In this document: positions 16,382 to 24,198 of the stretch, one piece after another
Layout: each line of letters begins with the position of its first letter
How positions within the stretch are numbered: the first letter of the stretch is position 1
From: CAYMFD01 sp964389475
Lineage (GTDB): Bacteria > Bacteroidota > Bacteroidia > Chitinophagales > Saprospiraceae
Assembly: GCA_964389475.1 (NCBI GenBank)
Contig: CAYMFD010000049.1
Span: 1-25,738 of the forward strand
Reading direction: 5' to 3'
Length of the DNA: 25,738 bases
The notes under the pieces: generated by a model
What the model was told of the DNA's origin: nothing
Database searches by the model: none
The model's input: only the letters and a program-made list of their open reading frames with translations
Made by a program: the position numbers and the translations under genes

Positions 16382-16704
16382 CAGCTTACTTCTTTTCTAT
16401 CGTCTAAAAATAGTCTCTATCTATGACTTATGACGAAATTGCAAGCGGGTAGTTTAATGGGGGGCTAGTGATTATGGCTATAAAGTCTCTTGCAGCTCTA
16501 CATTTCCTCATAACTCAGGAGGAGATCATGGGCTGTTAAGATGTTACCTGCTACTCCCACTTAGGCTCAACCTCTTAAATATCATAGGCACCACGATATC
16601 TCAACCATAGACAATGATTGCTCATGACAGCTTTCATATCTCCCAGAAAGTAAAAGGACCACGCGTCTTTAATAGTACATCTACTGATTATCCATCTTGA
16701 GAGA
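16382..16704. other. 323-base intergenic region with no convincing gene
   Basis: Lies between the DUF1800 start and the enoyl-CoA hydratase stop. I find no coding frame with family features, no strong hairpin with a T-tract and no repeat shared with the rest of the window. It must hold the DUF1800 promoter at its left end. Confidence 0.6.
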
Positions 16705-17487
16705 TCACCCCCTACCCTCAAAACTAGGCTTACGCTTCTCCACGAAGGCTGCGGCACCTTCTTTGCCCTCGGCGCTGGCGATCGTCTTACCAAAGTCTGC
16801 GACCTCCTGGGCAAAGCCATCCGTCTTCTTATCAAAGTAGGCATTGACGGCTGAGATGCATAGCTCTACAGCTTGCGGGCCCTTCTTCGCGATCTTGCGT
16901 AGCATCTCCATCGCTCTGGCATGTGCCTCACCTGGCTCTGTGACATGATTGACTAGACCTAGGCGATGGGCCTCGGCCGCATCGATTATGTCGGCGGTGA
17001 GCAGGAGCTCGAGGGCCTTGCCCTTACCGACTAACTGGACGAGACGCTGCGTACCACCGAAACCAGGTATCAGCCCGAGATTAACCTCTGGCTGCCCAAA
17101 TCGCGACTGACTACCAGCAACTCGCATGTGACAGGCCATGGCGAGCTCACAACCTCCACCCAGCGCAAAACCCTCTACGGCGGCGATCACGGGCAGGTGA
17201 AAATGCTCGATAGCCTTAAACGTATCGTGACCCAGCTGAGACTTCGCACTACCCTGCTCGGCATCTAGTGTAGCGAATTCTTTGATATCGGCACCGGCTA
17301 CAAAGGCCTTGTCTCCAGCTCCGGTAATGATGATACCATCGAGCTGGGAGAGCGACTTATGACCCTCGGTAAAGAAAGCGTGTAAGTCTTTCATAACCTG
17401 ATCATTAATGGCATTAAGTGCCTTGGGGCGGTTGACAGTAATGGTGGCTACTCTATCCGCTACGTCTACTAATAGTGTTTGGTACAT
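16705..17487 (-). CDS. Enoyl-CoA hydratase (crotonase family)
   Basis: A 260-residue crotonase. The oxyanion-hole segments AFVAGADIKEF (61-71) and FALGGGCELAM are present, and both catalytic glutamates of true hydratases are there (E114 in GGGCELA, E134 in FGQPEVNLGLIPGFGGTQ). It should hydrate trans-2-enoyl-CoA to 3-hydroxyacyl-CoA in fatty-acid beta-oxidation or a short-chain acyl-CoA route; high similarity in style to FadB-type and Crt-type short-chain enzymes. It starts 12 bases after the stop of the YjbR-like gene and is probably co-transcribed with it. No other beta-oxidation genes are nearby. Confidence 0.95.
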   Translation of the reverse strand: MYQTLLVDVADRVATITVNRPKALNAINDQVMKDLHAFFTEGHKSLSQLDGIIITGAGDKAFVAGADIKEFATLDAEQGSAKSQLGHDTFKAIEHFHLPVIAAVEGFALGGGCELAMACHMRVAGSQSRFGQPEVNLGLIPGFGGTQRLVQLVGKGKALELLLTADIIDAAEAHRLGLVNHVTEPGEAHARAMEMLRKIAKKGPQAVELCISAVNAYFDKKTDGFAQEVADFGKTIASAEGKEGAAAFVEKRKPSFEGRG

Positions 17488-17499
17488 GCTTTTCTTTTT

Positions 17500-17853
17500 T
17501 TAAGTATTTATGAGGGCTTGGACTTTTTTTGGCAGACCACGGACCACTAGGTCATAACTATGGTCGGCTAACTCTAGTATGAGGTCGTCTGGCAGCTCCT
17601 CCTCAATAAATAAAGTATTCCAGTGCTTTTTGTTTAGATGCCAGCCTGGCACCACTGACGCATACGACTCTCGCAGACTGATAGCCCTCGCTGGGTCGCA
17701 CTTGAGGCCTACCTGTGGGGGCATACGATCTAGAGGCAGTATCGCCCACATCTTATCCATAACTTTATAGACCAAGGTCTGCGGACCGAATGGTTCGCCC
17801 TCCGTAACTACAGGCTTGCTCAATAAGTGATTGCGTAATATCTCAATATCCAT
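17500..17853 (-). CDS. MmcQ/YjbR family protein
   Basis: A 117-residue protein of the MmcQ/YjbR fold, with the family signature order: an N-terminal helix (MDIEILRNHLLSKP), EGEPFGPQTLVYKVMDKMWA, the VGLKCDPARAISLRESY block, VVPGWHLNKKHWNTL, and a closing helix-rich part (DDLILELADHSYDLV). The fold resembles a double-wing DNA-binding domain, but the function is not established. It leads a two-gene unit with the enoyl-CoA hydratase and has a good promoter immediately upstream, divergent from ribA. Confidence 0.92.
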   Translation of the reverse strand: MDIEILRNHLLSKPVVTEGEPFGPQTLVYKVMDKMWAILPLDRMPPQVGLKCDPARAISLRESYASVVPGWHLNKKHWNTLFIEEELPDDLILELADHSYDLVVRGLPKKVQALINT

Positions 17854-17857
17854 AGTG

Positions 17858-17890
17858 GCAAGATACAGACTCTAGCCACCGATACAAAAA
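17858..17890 (-). promoter_or_regulatory. Promoter of the yjbR-like/enoyl-CoA hydratase operon
   Basis: On the minus strand TTTTTG (17885-17890), a 19-base spacer and TATCTTGC (17858-17865) fit the Bacteroidota -33/-7 arrangement with one weak base in the -7 box. The -7 box ends only 4 bases before the ATG at 17853, implying a very short or absent leader. Confidence 0.5.
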
Positions 17891-17911
17891 CCACATCAGC
17901 TTGCTTTCTGT

Positions 17912-17919
17912 TACCTTTA
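17912..17919 (+). promoter_or_regulatory. Possible -7 box for ribA
   Basis: TACCTTTA, one mismatch from TAnnTTTG, 17 bases before the ribA ATG in the divergent intergenic space. No clear -33 element at standard spacing. Confidence 0.35.
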
Positions 17920-17936
17920 CCACACAGTAAGATCCT

Positions 17937-18521
17937 ATGGTAACAAGAACGGTACAAGCTCACATCCCCAACAAGTATGGCGACTTTACGATGTATGTCT
18001 ACACAGATCAGACCATCGCTTGCAAGGAGCATATAGCACTCGTACATCGTGATACCGATATCGACGGTACTGTACCAGTACGTATACATAGCGAGTGCCT
18101 GACAGGTGATCTATTTACGAGTCAGCGGTGTGACTGTGGCGAGCAACTACATGCTAGCATGGCACACATCAGCACACATCCGGGCATCATCATCTACCTA
18201 CGCCAAGAAGGTAGGGGTATAGGTCTCATCAATAAGCTCAAGGCCTACAACCTGCAGGACGACGGCCTCAATACCATAGATGCTAATCTGCACCTAGGCC
18301 TTGAGGCCGATGCCAGGGAGTACGACATCGCCGTAGCAATACTAAAAGACCTCAAAGTCCAGCAGATAGACCTACTGACTAACAATCCAGACAAGATCAA
18401 GGCACTCGACGACTCAGAGATCATCGTACGAAAACGCCTACCCCTGGTAATCCCCGCGACCGAAACTAGTGCGGACTACCTAGACACCAAGCGAGAGCTC
18501 ATGGGACACCTTATCGATTAG
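17937..18521 (+). CDS. ribA: GTP cyclohydrolase II
   Basis: A 194-residue enzyme that opens GTP to 2,5-diamino-6-ribosylamino-pyrimidinone 5'-phosphate, formate and pyrophosphate, the first step of riboflavin synthesis. The zinc ligands are C54, C65 and C67 (ECLTGDLFTSQRCDCGEQ), at the same positions as in E. coli RibA. YLRQEGRGIGLINKLKAY includes the catalytic Tyr104, and R127 lies in ADAREYD. It is the stand-alone form, without the RibB (DHBP synthase) domain that is fused to it in many Bacteroidota. A lipoprotein gene follows after 5 bases and probably shares its transcript. Confidence 0.97.
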   Translation: MVTRTVQAHIPNKYGDFTMYVYTDQTIACKEHIALVHRDTDIDGTVPVRIHSECLTGDLFTSQRCDCGEQLHASMAHISTHPGIIIYLRQEGRGIGLINKLKAYNLQDDGLNTIDANLHLGLEADAREYDIAVAILKDLKVQQIDLLTNNPDKIKALDDSEIIVRKRLPLVIPATETSADYLDTKRELMGHLID

Positions 18522-18526
18522 TAACT

Positions 18527-19246
18527 ATGCGAAGCCTCTTACTACTAGCACTACTCTACTGCCTCTGTGGCTGTCGGCAAGACCAACCACAGCTCACTGC
18601 ACCCGCATACGATACCCCTGGGGGCGACACTACAGCCATACGCATAGCCCAAGAGGTGATGGAGGCTATGGGTAGCCAGTCTGCCTGGGACCAGGTAGAG
18701 ACAATAAGCTGGACGTTCTTCGGTCGTAGAAAGCACCACTGGAACAAGCAGACTGGCGATATCACTATACAGACGATCGCAGACTCGAGCAGGATCGCTA
18801 TGACGCTAGGCGACTCTACATCCGTACAGGTATCGATAGGTGATAGTGTCGTGACTGACCCTGCTGCCTTGCAGGACTACTACCGCAGAGGCACTAGTAT
18901 CTGGATCAATGATAGCTACTGGCTCGTAATGCCCTACAAACTCCTAGATCCAGGCGTGACACTAACCTATGAGGGCGATACCCTCCTTGCTGATGATGGA
19001 GTCGCAGACCTACTCCGCTTAACCTTTGATGACGTGGGTGATACACCGCAAAATGCCTATATGGTTACCGTACCTAGAGACACTAAGCTTATATCGCAGT
19101 GGGACTTTTATCGCTCTGCACAGGATACCACGGCTAATTTCTCAACCCCGTGGAAGGACTACAAAAAGTACGGTGATATACTACTGAGTGGTGATCGAGG
19201 AAGGGCTCGGCTCGACGACATCGCTGTGACAATGCTAGACAGATAG
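18527..19246 (+). CDS. Lipoprotein, DUF6503-like
   Basis: A 239-residue lipoprotein: the signal MRSLLLLALLYCLCGC ends with a lipobox (LCGC, Cys16). The mature protein has a helical start (AIRIAQEVMEAMGSQSAWDQ) then alternating beta strands, including SWTFFGRRKHHWNKQTGD and SIWINDSYWLVMPYKLLDPG. This style is seen in Bacteroidota lipoproteins with a LolA-like beta shell (DUF6503-type); the family name is from memory. It sits 5 bases behind ribA without an obvious functional link, and its last 12 bases overlap the convergent MDR oxidoreductase gene. Confidence 0.75.
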   Translation: MRSLLLLALLYCLCGCRQDQPQLTAPAYDTPGGDTTAIRIAQEVMEAMGSQSAWDQVETISWTFFGRRKHHWNKQTGDITIQTIADSSRIAMTLGDSTSVQVSIGDSVVTDPAALQDYYRRGTSIWINDSYWLVMPYKLLDPGVTLTYEGDTLLADDGVADLLRLTFDDVGDTPQNAYMVTVPRDTKLISQWDFYRSAQDTTANFSTPWKDYKKYGDILLSGDRGRARLDDIAVTMLDR

Positions 19247-20197
19247 GACTATCTTACCAAACTGATCACCTCTAGCCATACGATCAAAGGCCTGATCAAC
19301 ATCTTTTAAATCATAAATACTGTCAACGACAGGTATGATATCGTGTCTATTGACAAAATCTAGCATGTCGACAAAGTCCCTGTCGCTACCCATCGTACTC
19401 CCGAAAATAGAGATCTGACGCCAAAATAACACCTGTGGGTTGAGGCCATGGATCTTGCCCCTCGTACCGCCGTAAAAGGCTATACGAGCACCAGGATTAC
19501 AGATGCCAGGGATCTCGGCAAAACCTGCACCACCTGCACTATCTATAGCTACGTCAATACCGTTGCTCAAGTCGCGGATCTGCCTCGCCCAGTTATCATC
19601 AGTATACAAGGCACCATCCGCGGCACCTAGGTCCACAGCTTGGTCGATCTTGTCTTGACTGCTGCTCGTCACGTATACCTCGCAGCCTATCGCGACGGCA
19701 TACTGCAGGGCGAATAGCGCCACACCGCCACCTATACCTGTGATAAGGACTTTCTCACCGATCATAGGTCGGCACTTAGTGACTAGAGCTCTGTAGGCGG
19801 TAACACCAGCTAGTGGTAAAGCGGCTGCCTCCTCGTCGCTGAGGTGGTCAGGGGCATCGTACACTTGAGTGGCAGGCACTACGATTTGCTCTTGCAGGGT
19901 GCCATCCGAAGGCATACCCAGCACATGAAAATCAGCTGACTGCACAGCTTGGCTGCTACCCCAGTCGAGACCAGGATTTAGGATCACCCGTCGATCATCG
20001 ATATATCCTACCCCATCGCTACCTAGGACCACGGGCAACTTTATACCTGGGTACATACCCTTGGTGATCCAGAGATCGCGATGATTAAGCGCTGCTGCCG
20101 TCATAGATACGACGACCTCCCCTGCACCGGCAATGGGGGCTGACCTCTCTCGTAGGGTCGGGTAAGAATCTGTAGCTTCTAAAACAAGGGCACGCAT
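19235..20197 (-). CDS. Medium-chain dehydrogenase/reductase (quinone oxidoreductase-like)
   Basis: A 320-residue MDR protein. The N-terminal GroES-like part includes AAALNHRDLWITKGMYPG and LPVVLGSDGVGYI; the cofactor domain carries ITGIGGGVALFALQYAVAIG, and RMARGDQFGKIVLSV closes the protein. The position that holds the catalytic zinc cysteine in alcohol dehydrogenases is Asn (NHRD), and the four-Cys structural zinc lobe is absent, so this is a zinc-independent NADPH-type reductase despite common 'zinc-binding' annotations. Substrate unknown. It ends inside the convergent lipoprotein gene (12 bases) and is divergent from the HAD gene. Confidence 0.92.
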   Translation of the reverse strand: MRALVLEATDSYPTLRERSAPIAGAGEVVVSMTAAALNHRDLWITKGMYPGIKLPVVLGSDGVGYIDDRRVILNPGLDWGSSQAVQSADFHVLGMPSDGTLQEQIVVPATQVYDAPDHLSDEEAAALPLAGVTAYRALVTKCRPMIGEKVLITGIGGGVALFALQYAVAIGCEVYVTSSSQDKIDQAVDLGAADGALYTDDNWARQIRDLSNGIDVAIDSAGGAGFAEIPGICNPGARIAFYGGTRGKIHGLNPQVLFWRQISIFGSTMGSDRDFVDMLDFVNRHDIIPVVDSIYDLKDVDQAFDRMARGDQFGKIVLSV

Positions 20198-20215
20198 AGG
20201 TTGTTAGCTTAGTCT

Positions 20216-20223
20216 GCAAGATA
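20216..20223 (-). promoter_or_regulatory. Possible -7 box for the MDR gene
   Basis: Minus-strand TATCTTGC, the same variant seen before the yjbR-like gene, 18 bases upstream of the MDR start at 20197. No good -33 element. Confidence 0.35.
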
Positions 20224-20250
20224 GACGATCTTAAGTTAATATTTGTTCCC

Positions 20251-20943
20251 TTGATAGACCTTCACGATACATTATGCCTCTTTGACATCGATGACACCCT
20301 TACGAGGTGTGGCAGCATAGGAAGTGCCTGCTTCGCCACGGCCTTTGACCAACTGTACGGTATAGAAGACCTGAGTATCGACTGGTCGACCTACAAGCAC
20401 GTTACCGACTGGGGGCTTACCTATCAGGCCTTTAAGCAACACCTGGGCCGCAAGCCGAGTCCCAGCGATCTGGCAGATGTAGAGGCTAGGTACAACCAAT
20501 TATTGCACGAGGCAATCGATGCTGGCAACCTAGTCGTAAAGGAGGTAGATGGTGCGAGTGACTTCTTGGCAAGTGTACAAGATGCAGGGGCTACCGTCAA
20601 GATGGCGACGGGCGGTTGGTCATACTCGGCGAGGCTCAAGCTGTCTCAGGCCGACATCCAGCACCACGATCGAGACATATACAGCTCTGACATAGCCTGG
20701 TCTCGAGGGGGGATCATGCGTGCAGCCATCGACAAGGCCATGGAATCGCCACAGATCAAAAAGGTCGTCTACTTCGGGGATGGTAAGTGGGACGTAGAGA
20801 CTTGTCGACAGCTCGACGTACCTATTATAGGGCTGGATGTTAATGGCAGGAAAGGTCTGAGAGACTTGGGAGTCAAGCATGTATTCGGTGACTATAGCGA
20901 CAAGCGTAGCGTACTCGATGCCATCAAGCAGTTGACGTCTTAG
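20251..20943 (+). CDS. HAD superfamily hydrolase (phosphatase), TTG start
   Basis: A 230-residue HAD phosphatase. Motif I is FDIDDTLT (both aspartates present), motif II MATGGWS (Thr), a motif III lysine lies in the PQIKK region, and motif IV is FGDGKWDVE. The cap domain between motifs I and II is helical, as in phosphoglycolate phosphatase-like members. No in-frame ATG precedes motif I; the only usable start codon is TTG at 20251, ten codons before the motif. A -7-like TAATATTTG ends at 20245, so the transcript may begin almost at the start codon. Its last 20 bases overlap the convergent small membrane protein gene. Confidence 0.88.
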   Translation: MIDLHDTLCLFDIDDTLTRCGSIGSACFATAFDQLYGIEDLSIDWSTYKHVTDWGLTYQAFKQHLGRKPSPSDLADVEARYNQLLHEAIDAGNLVVKEVDGASDFLASVQDAGATVKMATGGWSYSARLKLSQADIQHHDRDIYSSDIAWSRGGIMRAAIDKAMESPQIKKVVYFGDGKWDVETCRQLDVPIIGLDVNGRKGLRDLGVKHVFGDYSDKRSVLDAIKQLTS

Positions 20944-21199
20944 CAAGGCCATATACTACTATCCAGTAATATATAGCTACGGGGATGGACAAGACGATCA
21001 TGGGACCGAATAGATCATCAACATGTCGCTCATCGAATAGCCCAAACATGATTACCGCAAAAGCTAAGACAGCAAACCAGTAATTCTTAAGCCCTCGACC
21101 GTAAGGCGTAGTCCAGTCGCTGCAGCACAGTGTTCGAATGACCGCACCGATCAGCTGGATTACACCCACAATGGGCCAAAGCATAAGTAGATATATCAT
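20924..21199 (-). CDS. Small three-helix membrane protein of unknown function
   Basis: A 91-residue protein with hydrophobic segments at about 1-22 (MIYLLMLWPIVGVIQLIGAV), 39-54 and 65-84. The loop between the first two carries CCSDWTTPYGRGLKNYW. No family recognised. It converges with the HAD gene and overlaps it by 20 bases; the terminator of the DUF2853 gene stands immediately upstream, so it needs its own promoter, which I do not see. Confidence 0.65.
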   Translation of the reverse strand: MIYLLMLWPIVGVIQLIGAVIRTLCCSDWTTPYGRGLKNYWFAVLAFAVIMFGLFDERHVDDLFGPMIVLSIPVAIYYWIVVYGLAKTSTA

Positions 21200-21213
21200 C
21201 TGTACAATTAAAC

Positions 21214-21248
21214 AAAAAACCCGATTATCTAATCCAAGATAATCGGGT
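21214..21248 (-). terminator. Rho-independent terminator of the DUF2853 gene
   Basis: A perfect 12-bp stem (21219-21230 with 21237-21248) and 6-base loop, followed on the minus strand by a run of six Ts (21214-21219, the last shared with the stem). It begins 28 bases after the DUF2853 stop. Confidence 0.9.
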
Positions 21249-21276
21249 CATAATTCTTAAACTTAGTTCAAGTGAA

Positions 21277-21615
21277 CTACTTAAACATATCGATCTTACC
21301 TAGCTCTTCAGCACAGATGTAGTAAAATAGTGCACGTGTCTTGTTACGATTAGAAGAACCGAATACCTCTATCGCCTTAGCGATCGCAGCATCTGCCTTG
21401 GCTGTATCAGTGATTCCTAGTTTCTTACCGATGAAGTTGTCCCTCACTCTAGCGACCTCTGCCTTGTCAGCAGATGACACCTTACTAGCGTCCGCTTTGT
21501 AGATGTTAGGACCACACGCTTTAGTTACTCCGCGTAGAGCTGCGTCGTCAACTTTTAGGCCTAGTTCCTTCGCTTGAGCTTTGTACTCTTCAATTTTTCC
21601 TTCTAGCTTACTCAT
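21277..21615 (-). CDS. DUF2853 family protein
   Basis: A 112-residue soluble, helical protein matching the DUF2853 pattern: an N-terminal helix (LEGKIEEYKAQAKELG), then VTKACGPNIYKADASKVSSA, VRDNFIGKKLG, and the C-terminal SSNRNKTRALFYYICAEEL. Function unknown. It is a single-gene unit with a strong terminator and a -7 box (TATTTTTG, 21659-21666). Its codon use leans toward codons typical of well-expressed genes, which suggests an abundant protein; this is an impression, not a count. Confidence 0.92.
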   Translation of the reverse strand: MSKLEGKIEEYKAQAKELGLKVDDAALRGVTKACGPNIYKADASKVSSADKAEVARVRDNFIGKKLGITDTAKADAAIAKAIEVFGSSNRNKTRALFYYICAEELGKIDMFK

Positions 21616-21658
21616 TTATTGTACTTTATGGATTAGTGATGAGTGTGAATATACATTA

Positions 21659-21666
21659 CAAAAATA
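21659..21666 (-). promoter_or_regulatory. -7 box of the DUF2853 gene
   Basis: Minus-strand TATTTTTG fits TAnnTTTG, 43 bases before the ATG at 21615; a CTTG about 16 bases upstream (21683-21686) may serve as the -33 element. Confidence 0.45.
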
Positions 21667-21758
21667 AATAATGCTTGACACACAAGAAATTTCAAGAAAC
21701 AATAACTGTGCATTAATCTTCACACAATAGCACCAACGAAAAACTATCTGCGTTATTG

Positions 21759-21766
21759 TAACTTTG
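21759..21766 (+). promoter_or_regulatory. -7 box of the lipoprotein-rhodanese operon
   Basis: TAACTTTG, a perfect TAnnTTTG match, 32 bases before the ATG at 21799. No clear TTTG at the -33 position. Confidence 0.55.
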
Positions 21767-21798
21767 CACACCTAAGACGTGATCATAAAAAATCGACT

Positions 21799-22404
21799 AT
21801 GAAGACATATACTATCCTACTATTGGCAACTGCCTTAATGGTGGGCTGCAAACCCAAGCAAGAAACACCTGCTGTATCAGAGGATGTCAAGGCAGAGGAT
21901 GTAGTTGATGCTGAGGCTGCTGCACAGATGATAGGCTTTGACAAAGAAGTCCCGGATGCCTGTACCTTACTAGACAGTAAGTTCATAGCCAACGTCTTTG
22001 GCATAGACCCTAGTGTGATCAACGTTAAGGACGGGAGCAGTTCGCAGAACAAGAAAGCACGCAGCTGCTTCTTTAAGTGGGATACAGACCTACCCAATAG
22101 TGGCATCTTAGTACAAGCCCTCAAAAATCCTGTTGAAGACGAGTTCCCAGAGTGGGTAACCTACTTCGTACGAACAAAGAAAGAAGATGGAGAGAAGTCC
22201 TTCTCTGAGCCTGGCGTGGTCTACCGATACAAGGACTGGAAGGCGGCTGGTGACGAAGGAGCAGCAAGTACCGAGGCCGGCAAATATGTATGGCGAGTAG
22301 GTGATGAGATGGCCTTTATGATCGCCTTTAACCTGACGATCGATCCTGCCAAACAAGAACAAGCGGCCACGGCCCTAGCACAAGAAGTAATGGCTAACCT
22401 ATGA
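21799..22404 (+). CDS. Lipoprotein of unknown function
   Basis: A 201-residue lipoprotein: MKTYTILLLATALMVGC ends in a good lipobox (MVGC, Cys17), then a charged Glu/Asp/Lys linker to about residue 45. The globular part has two cysteines (DACTLLDSKFIANVFG, ARSCFFKWDTDLPNSGILVQ), probably a disulfide, and a C-terminal segment (RVGDEMAFMIAFNLTID). I do not recognise a family; the C-x-LLD-x-K and late aromatic strands recall exported proteins that bind small ligands. Its stop overlaps the rhodanese start as ATGA (22401-22404), so the two are made together. Confidence 0.8.
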   Translation: MKTYTILLLATALMVGCKPKQETPAVSEDVKAEDVVDAEAAAQMIGFDKEVPDACTLLDSKFIANVFGIDPSVINVKDGSSSQNKKARSCFFKWDTDLPNSGILVQALKNPVEDEFPEWVTYFVRTKKEDGEKSFSEPGVVYRYKDWKAAGDEGAASTEAGKYVWRVGDEMAFMIAFNLTIDPAKQEQAATALAQEVMANL

Positions 22405-22922
22405 TCAAGCAAGTCAGAAACATCGTCCTGCTCGTCGCCAGTTTTGTAGGACTAGGTTGTATGCCTCTACCTGCACAGCGTGGTGCATTTACAGATCAGG
22501 AATTTAAAGATATGGCCACGGAGATGGCTGGTGATAAGGTGGCGACAGTCGATCCGCACGAAGTAAGCAAGGATGCCGTCCTACTAGATGCCCGCCCTGC
22601 AAGTGAGTATAGCGTGAGCCACATACCCGGTGCTGCGAGGATCGGCTACAAAGACTTTGATATAGCAACCATCGAATCTCAGTACGATGTCACCGACACC
22701 ATCATCGTCTACTGCTCTGTCGGTTATCGCTCTGGCAAGGTGGCGGAGAAGCTACAACGGGCTGGCTACCGAAATGTCTACAACCTCAAGGGCGGTCTAT
22801 TCAGCTGGGCCAATCAAGATCGCGAACTCGTCGACGAAGCTAACAATACGACCGAGGCAGTGCATGGCTACAATAAGAAGTGGGCGAAGTGGCTTAAAGA
22901 AGGTGTACCTGTCAGCTATTGA
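22401..22922 (+). CDS. Exported rhodanese-like domain protein
   Basis: A 173-residue single-domain rhodanese. The N-terminal hydrophobic stretch (NIVLLVASFVGLGC) reads as a lipoprotein or Sec signal. The domain has VLLDARPASEYSVSHIPGA and an active-site loop YCSVGYRSG with the sulfur-carrying cysteine present, then NVYNLKGGLFSWANQ. Rhodaneses carry persulfide sulfur or act in redox control. A C-terminal tail (AVHGYNKKWAKWLKEGVPVS) is typical of Bacteroidota exported rhodaneses. Translation is coupled to the preceding lipoprotein. Confidence 0.92.
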   Translation: MIKQVRNIVLLVASFVGLGCMPLPAQRGAFTDQEFKDMATEMAGDKVATVDPHEVSKDAVLLDARPASEYSVSHIPGAARIGYKDFDIATIESQYDVTDTIIVYCSVGYRSGKVAEKLQRAGYRNVYNLKGGLFSWANQDRELVDEANNTTEAVHGYNKKWAKWLKEGVPVSY

Positions 22923-22960
22923 TCCTGTAATTACTAGGTTCTAAGACTGATCAACTCTAC

Positions 22961-23048
22961 GCTGGCACTGTCAAGGTTCTACCTGCAGTACGGTAAACTC
23001 TAATCACATAGAGCCGCTTCCATCAAAGTCAAGATCGATATACAGTCG
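22961..23048 (+). repeat. Diverged repeat, copy 1 (left of the K+ channel gene)
   Basis: Aligns by eye to 24199-24283 with few gaps: both contain GGTTCTACC, C/T, GCAG, then AATCA, CCG or CCGC, GTCAAGA and end in AGTCG. Both copies are in the same orientation in gene-free DNA on either side of the channel gene. Confidence 0.5.
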
Positions 23049-23136
23049 AGTTAAAGCTTAAAGTATGCTCTTACAAAAAAAGGTGTGTCAATCCGCTCTT
23101 TTGCTGGCCTAGCCTGCAGCGCAAGTATACAATATG

Positions 23137-23979
23137 CTAGTGCTGGTGAGGATTGAGGTCGGCGCTACAATACTTGCAGTAAGTCGCATCTCTTGCGTGA
23201 CCCTCCGACATACATTGAGGACATACTTGCGTCGTGATATTCTGGGCGGTAACCTGACGTACCATCTCACTAGACACGATACCTGTAGGTACTGCTATCA
23301 CAGCGTAACCCAAAATCATGATGATACTACTCAGAAACTGCCCCAGACTAGTCATAGGGCTGATGTCCCCATAACCTACTGTGGTAAGCGTCACTATGGC
23401 CCAGTAGATCGCTCTAGGTATGCTATCAAAAGCAGGATTGACAGTACCCTCTATCAAGTACATCAACGAACCAAAAAGAACAACGATGATCATGATGAAG
23501 AACATAAAGACACTGATCTTCTGCTTACTAGACTGCATAGCCTCCACGATCAACTGACTCTCATTGACAAAGCCAGCTAGCTTAAACACCCTAAATATCC
23601 TCAGTAAGCGTAGCGAGCGGACTACCATAAATGATCCACTACCTGTCAATATAAAGCCGATATAGGCTGGTAAGATCGATACAAAATCAACAATACCATA
23701 GAAGCTAAGCGCATAGCGCCATGGTCGTGGCGAACAGTACAATCTAGCGACATACTCGATGGTGAAAAAAATAGTGAATACTATTTCTAGAAGGACAAAA
23801 GCCTTACGGTACTGCTCACCTAGTGACGGCACCGTCTCTGCGCATACAGCGATCACACTAGCTATGATCATCATAAACAAGACAATGTCAAAGACCCTAC
23901 CTACAGGGGTATCTGCCTCAAAGATGGTGTCGTACATCCTCTGTTTAAGGGGGTTATAAGTCTTTTCTTTACGTGCCAT
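23137..23979 (-). CDS. Voltage-gated potassium channel with C-terminal zinc ribbon
   Basis: A 280-residue six-helix ion channel of the Kv type. S1-S3 lie in about 28-110, and the S4 sensor has arginines every third residue (R121, R124, R127, R130 in RSLRLLRIFRVFKL). S5 is about 157-176. The pore loop carries the K+ filter TVGYGD (200-205) and S6 is about 214-236. The last residues form a C-x2-C-x11-C-x2-C ribbon (C253, C256, C268, C271), likely zinc-binding, as in related bacterial channels. The frame is open to 24042, but the ATG at 23979 (MARKEKTYNPL) gives the usual short cytoplasmic N-terminus; the extra 21 residues have no family counterpart. Confidence 0.93.
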   Translation of the reverse strand: MARKEKTYNPLKQRMYDTIFEADTPVGRVFDIVLFMMIIASVIAVCAETVPSLGEQYRKAFVLLEIVFTIFFTIEYVARLYCSPRPWRYALSFYGIVDFVSILPAYIGFILTGSGSFMVVRSLRLLRIFRVFKLAGFVNESQLIVEAMQSSKQKISVFMFFIMIIVVLFGSLMYLIEGTVNPAFDSIPRAIYWAIVTLTTVGYGDISPMTSLGQFLSSIIMILGYAVIAVPTGIVSSEMVRQVTAQNITTQVCPQCMSEGHARDATYCKYCSADLNPHQH

Positions 23980-24123
23980 ACATATAAGAAATACAAATAA
24001 TATGCCGTAGTGGTACGATGTAATGGGTACACATGACACCACTCTATTAGTTGAAGTATTAAAAGCAATGGATGATCAGCATCTCCCTCTTTATACTGAT
24101 ATAGCTTAAGATTCTCAAGTCGA

Positions 24124-24146
24124 TGTCGGAAAGGCCCGACTGGCCT
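24124..24146 (+). repeat. 23-bp dispersed repeat, copy 2
   Basis: Identical over 23 bases to 9164-9186. After it the sequences diverge, though CCTTCTTCT at 24173-24181 recalls the inverted-repeat arm that follows copy 1. Confidence 0.8.
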
Positions 24147-24198
24147 TGCTTCGACTGGGCCTCAGTACACCGCCTTCTTCTACATGAATTAAGCCTCT

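Noticed and set aside
16445..16600. Small gene or ncRNA between DUF1800 and the enoyl-CoA hydratase
   Set aside because: Only short frames, no T-tract hairpin, no promoter box of good quality.
23060..23136. Terminator downstream of the K+ channel gene
   Set aside because: There is an A7 run (T-tract on the minus strand) at about 23074-23081, but no stable stem in front of it.
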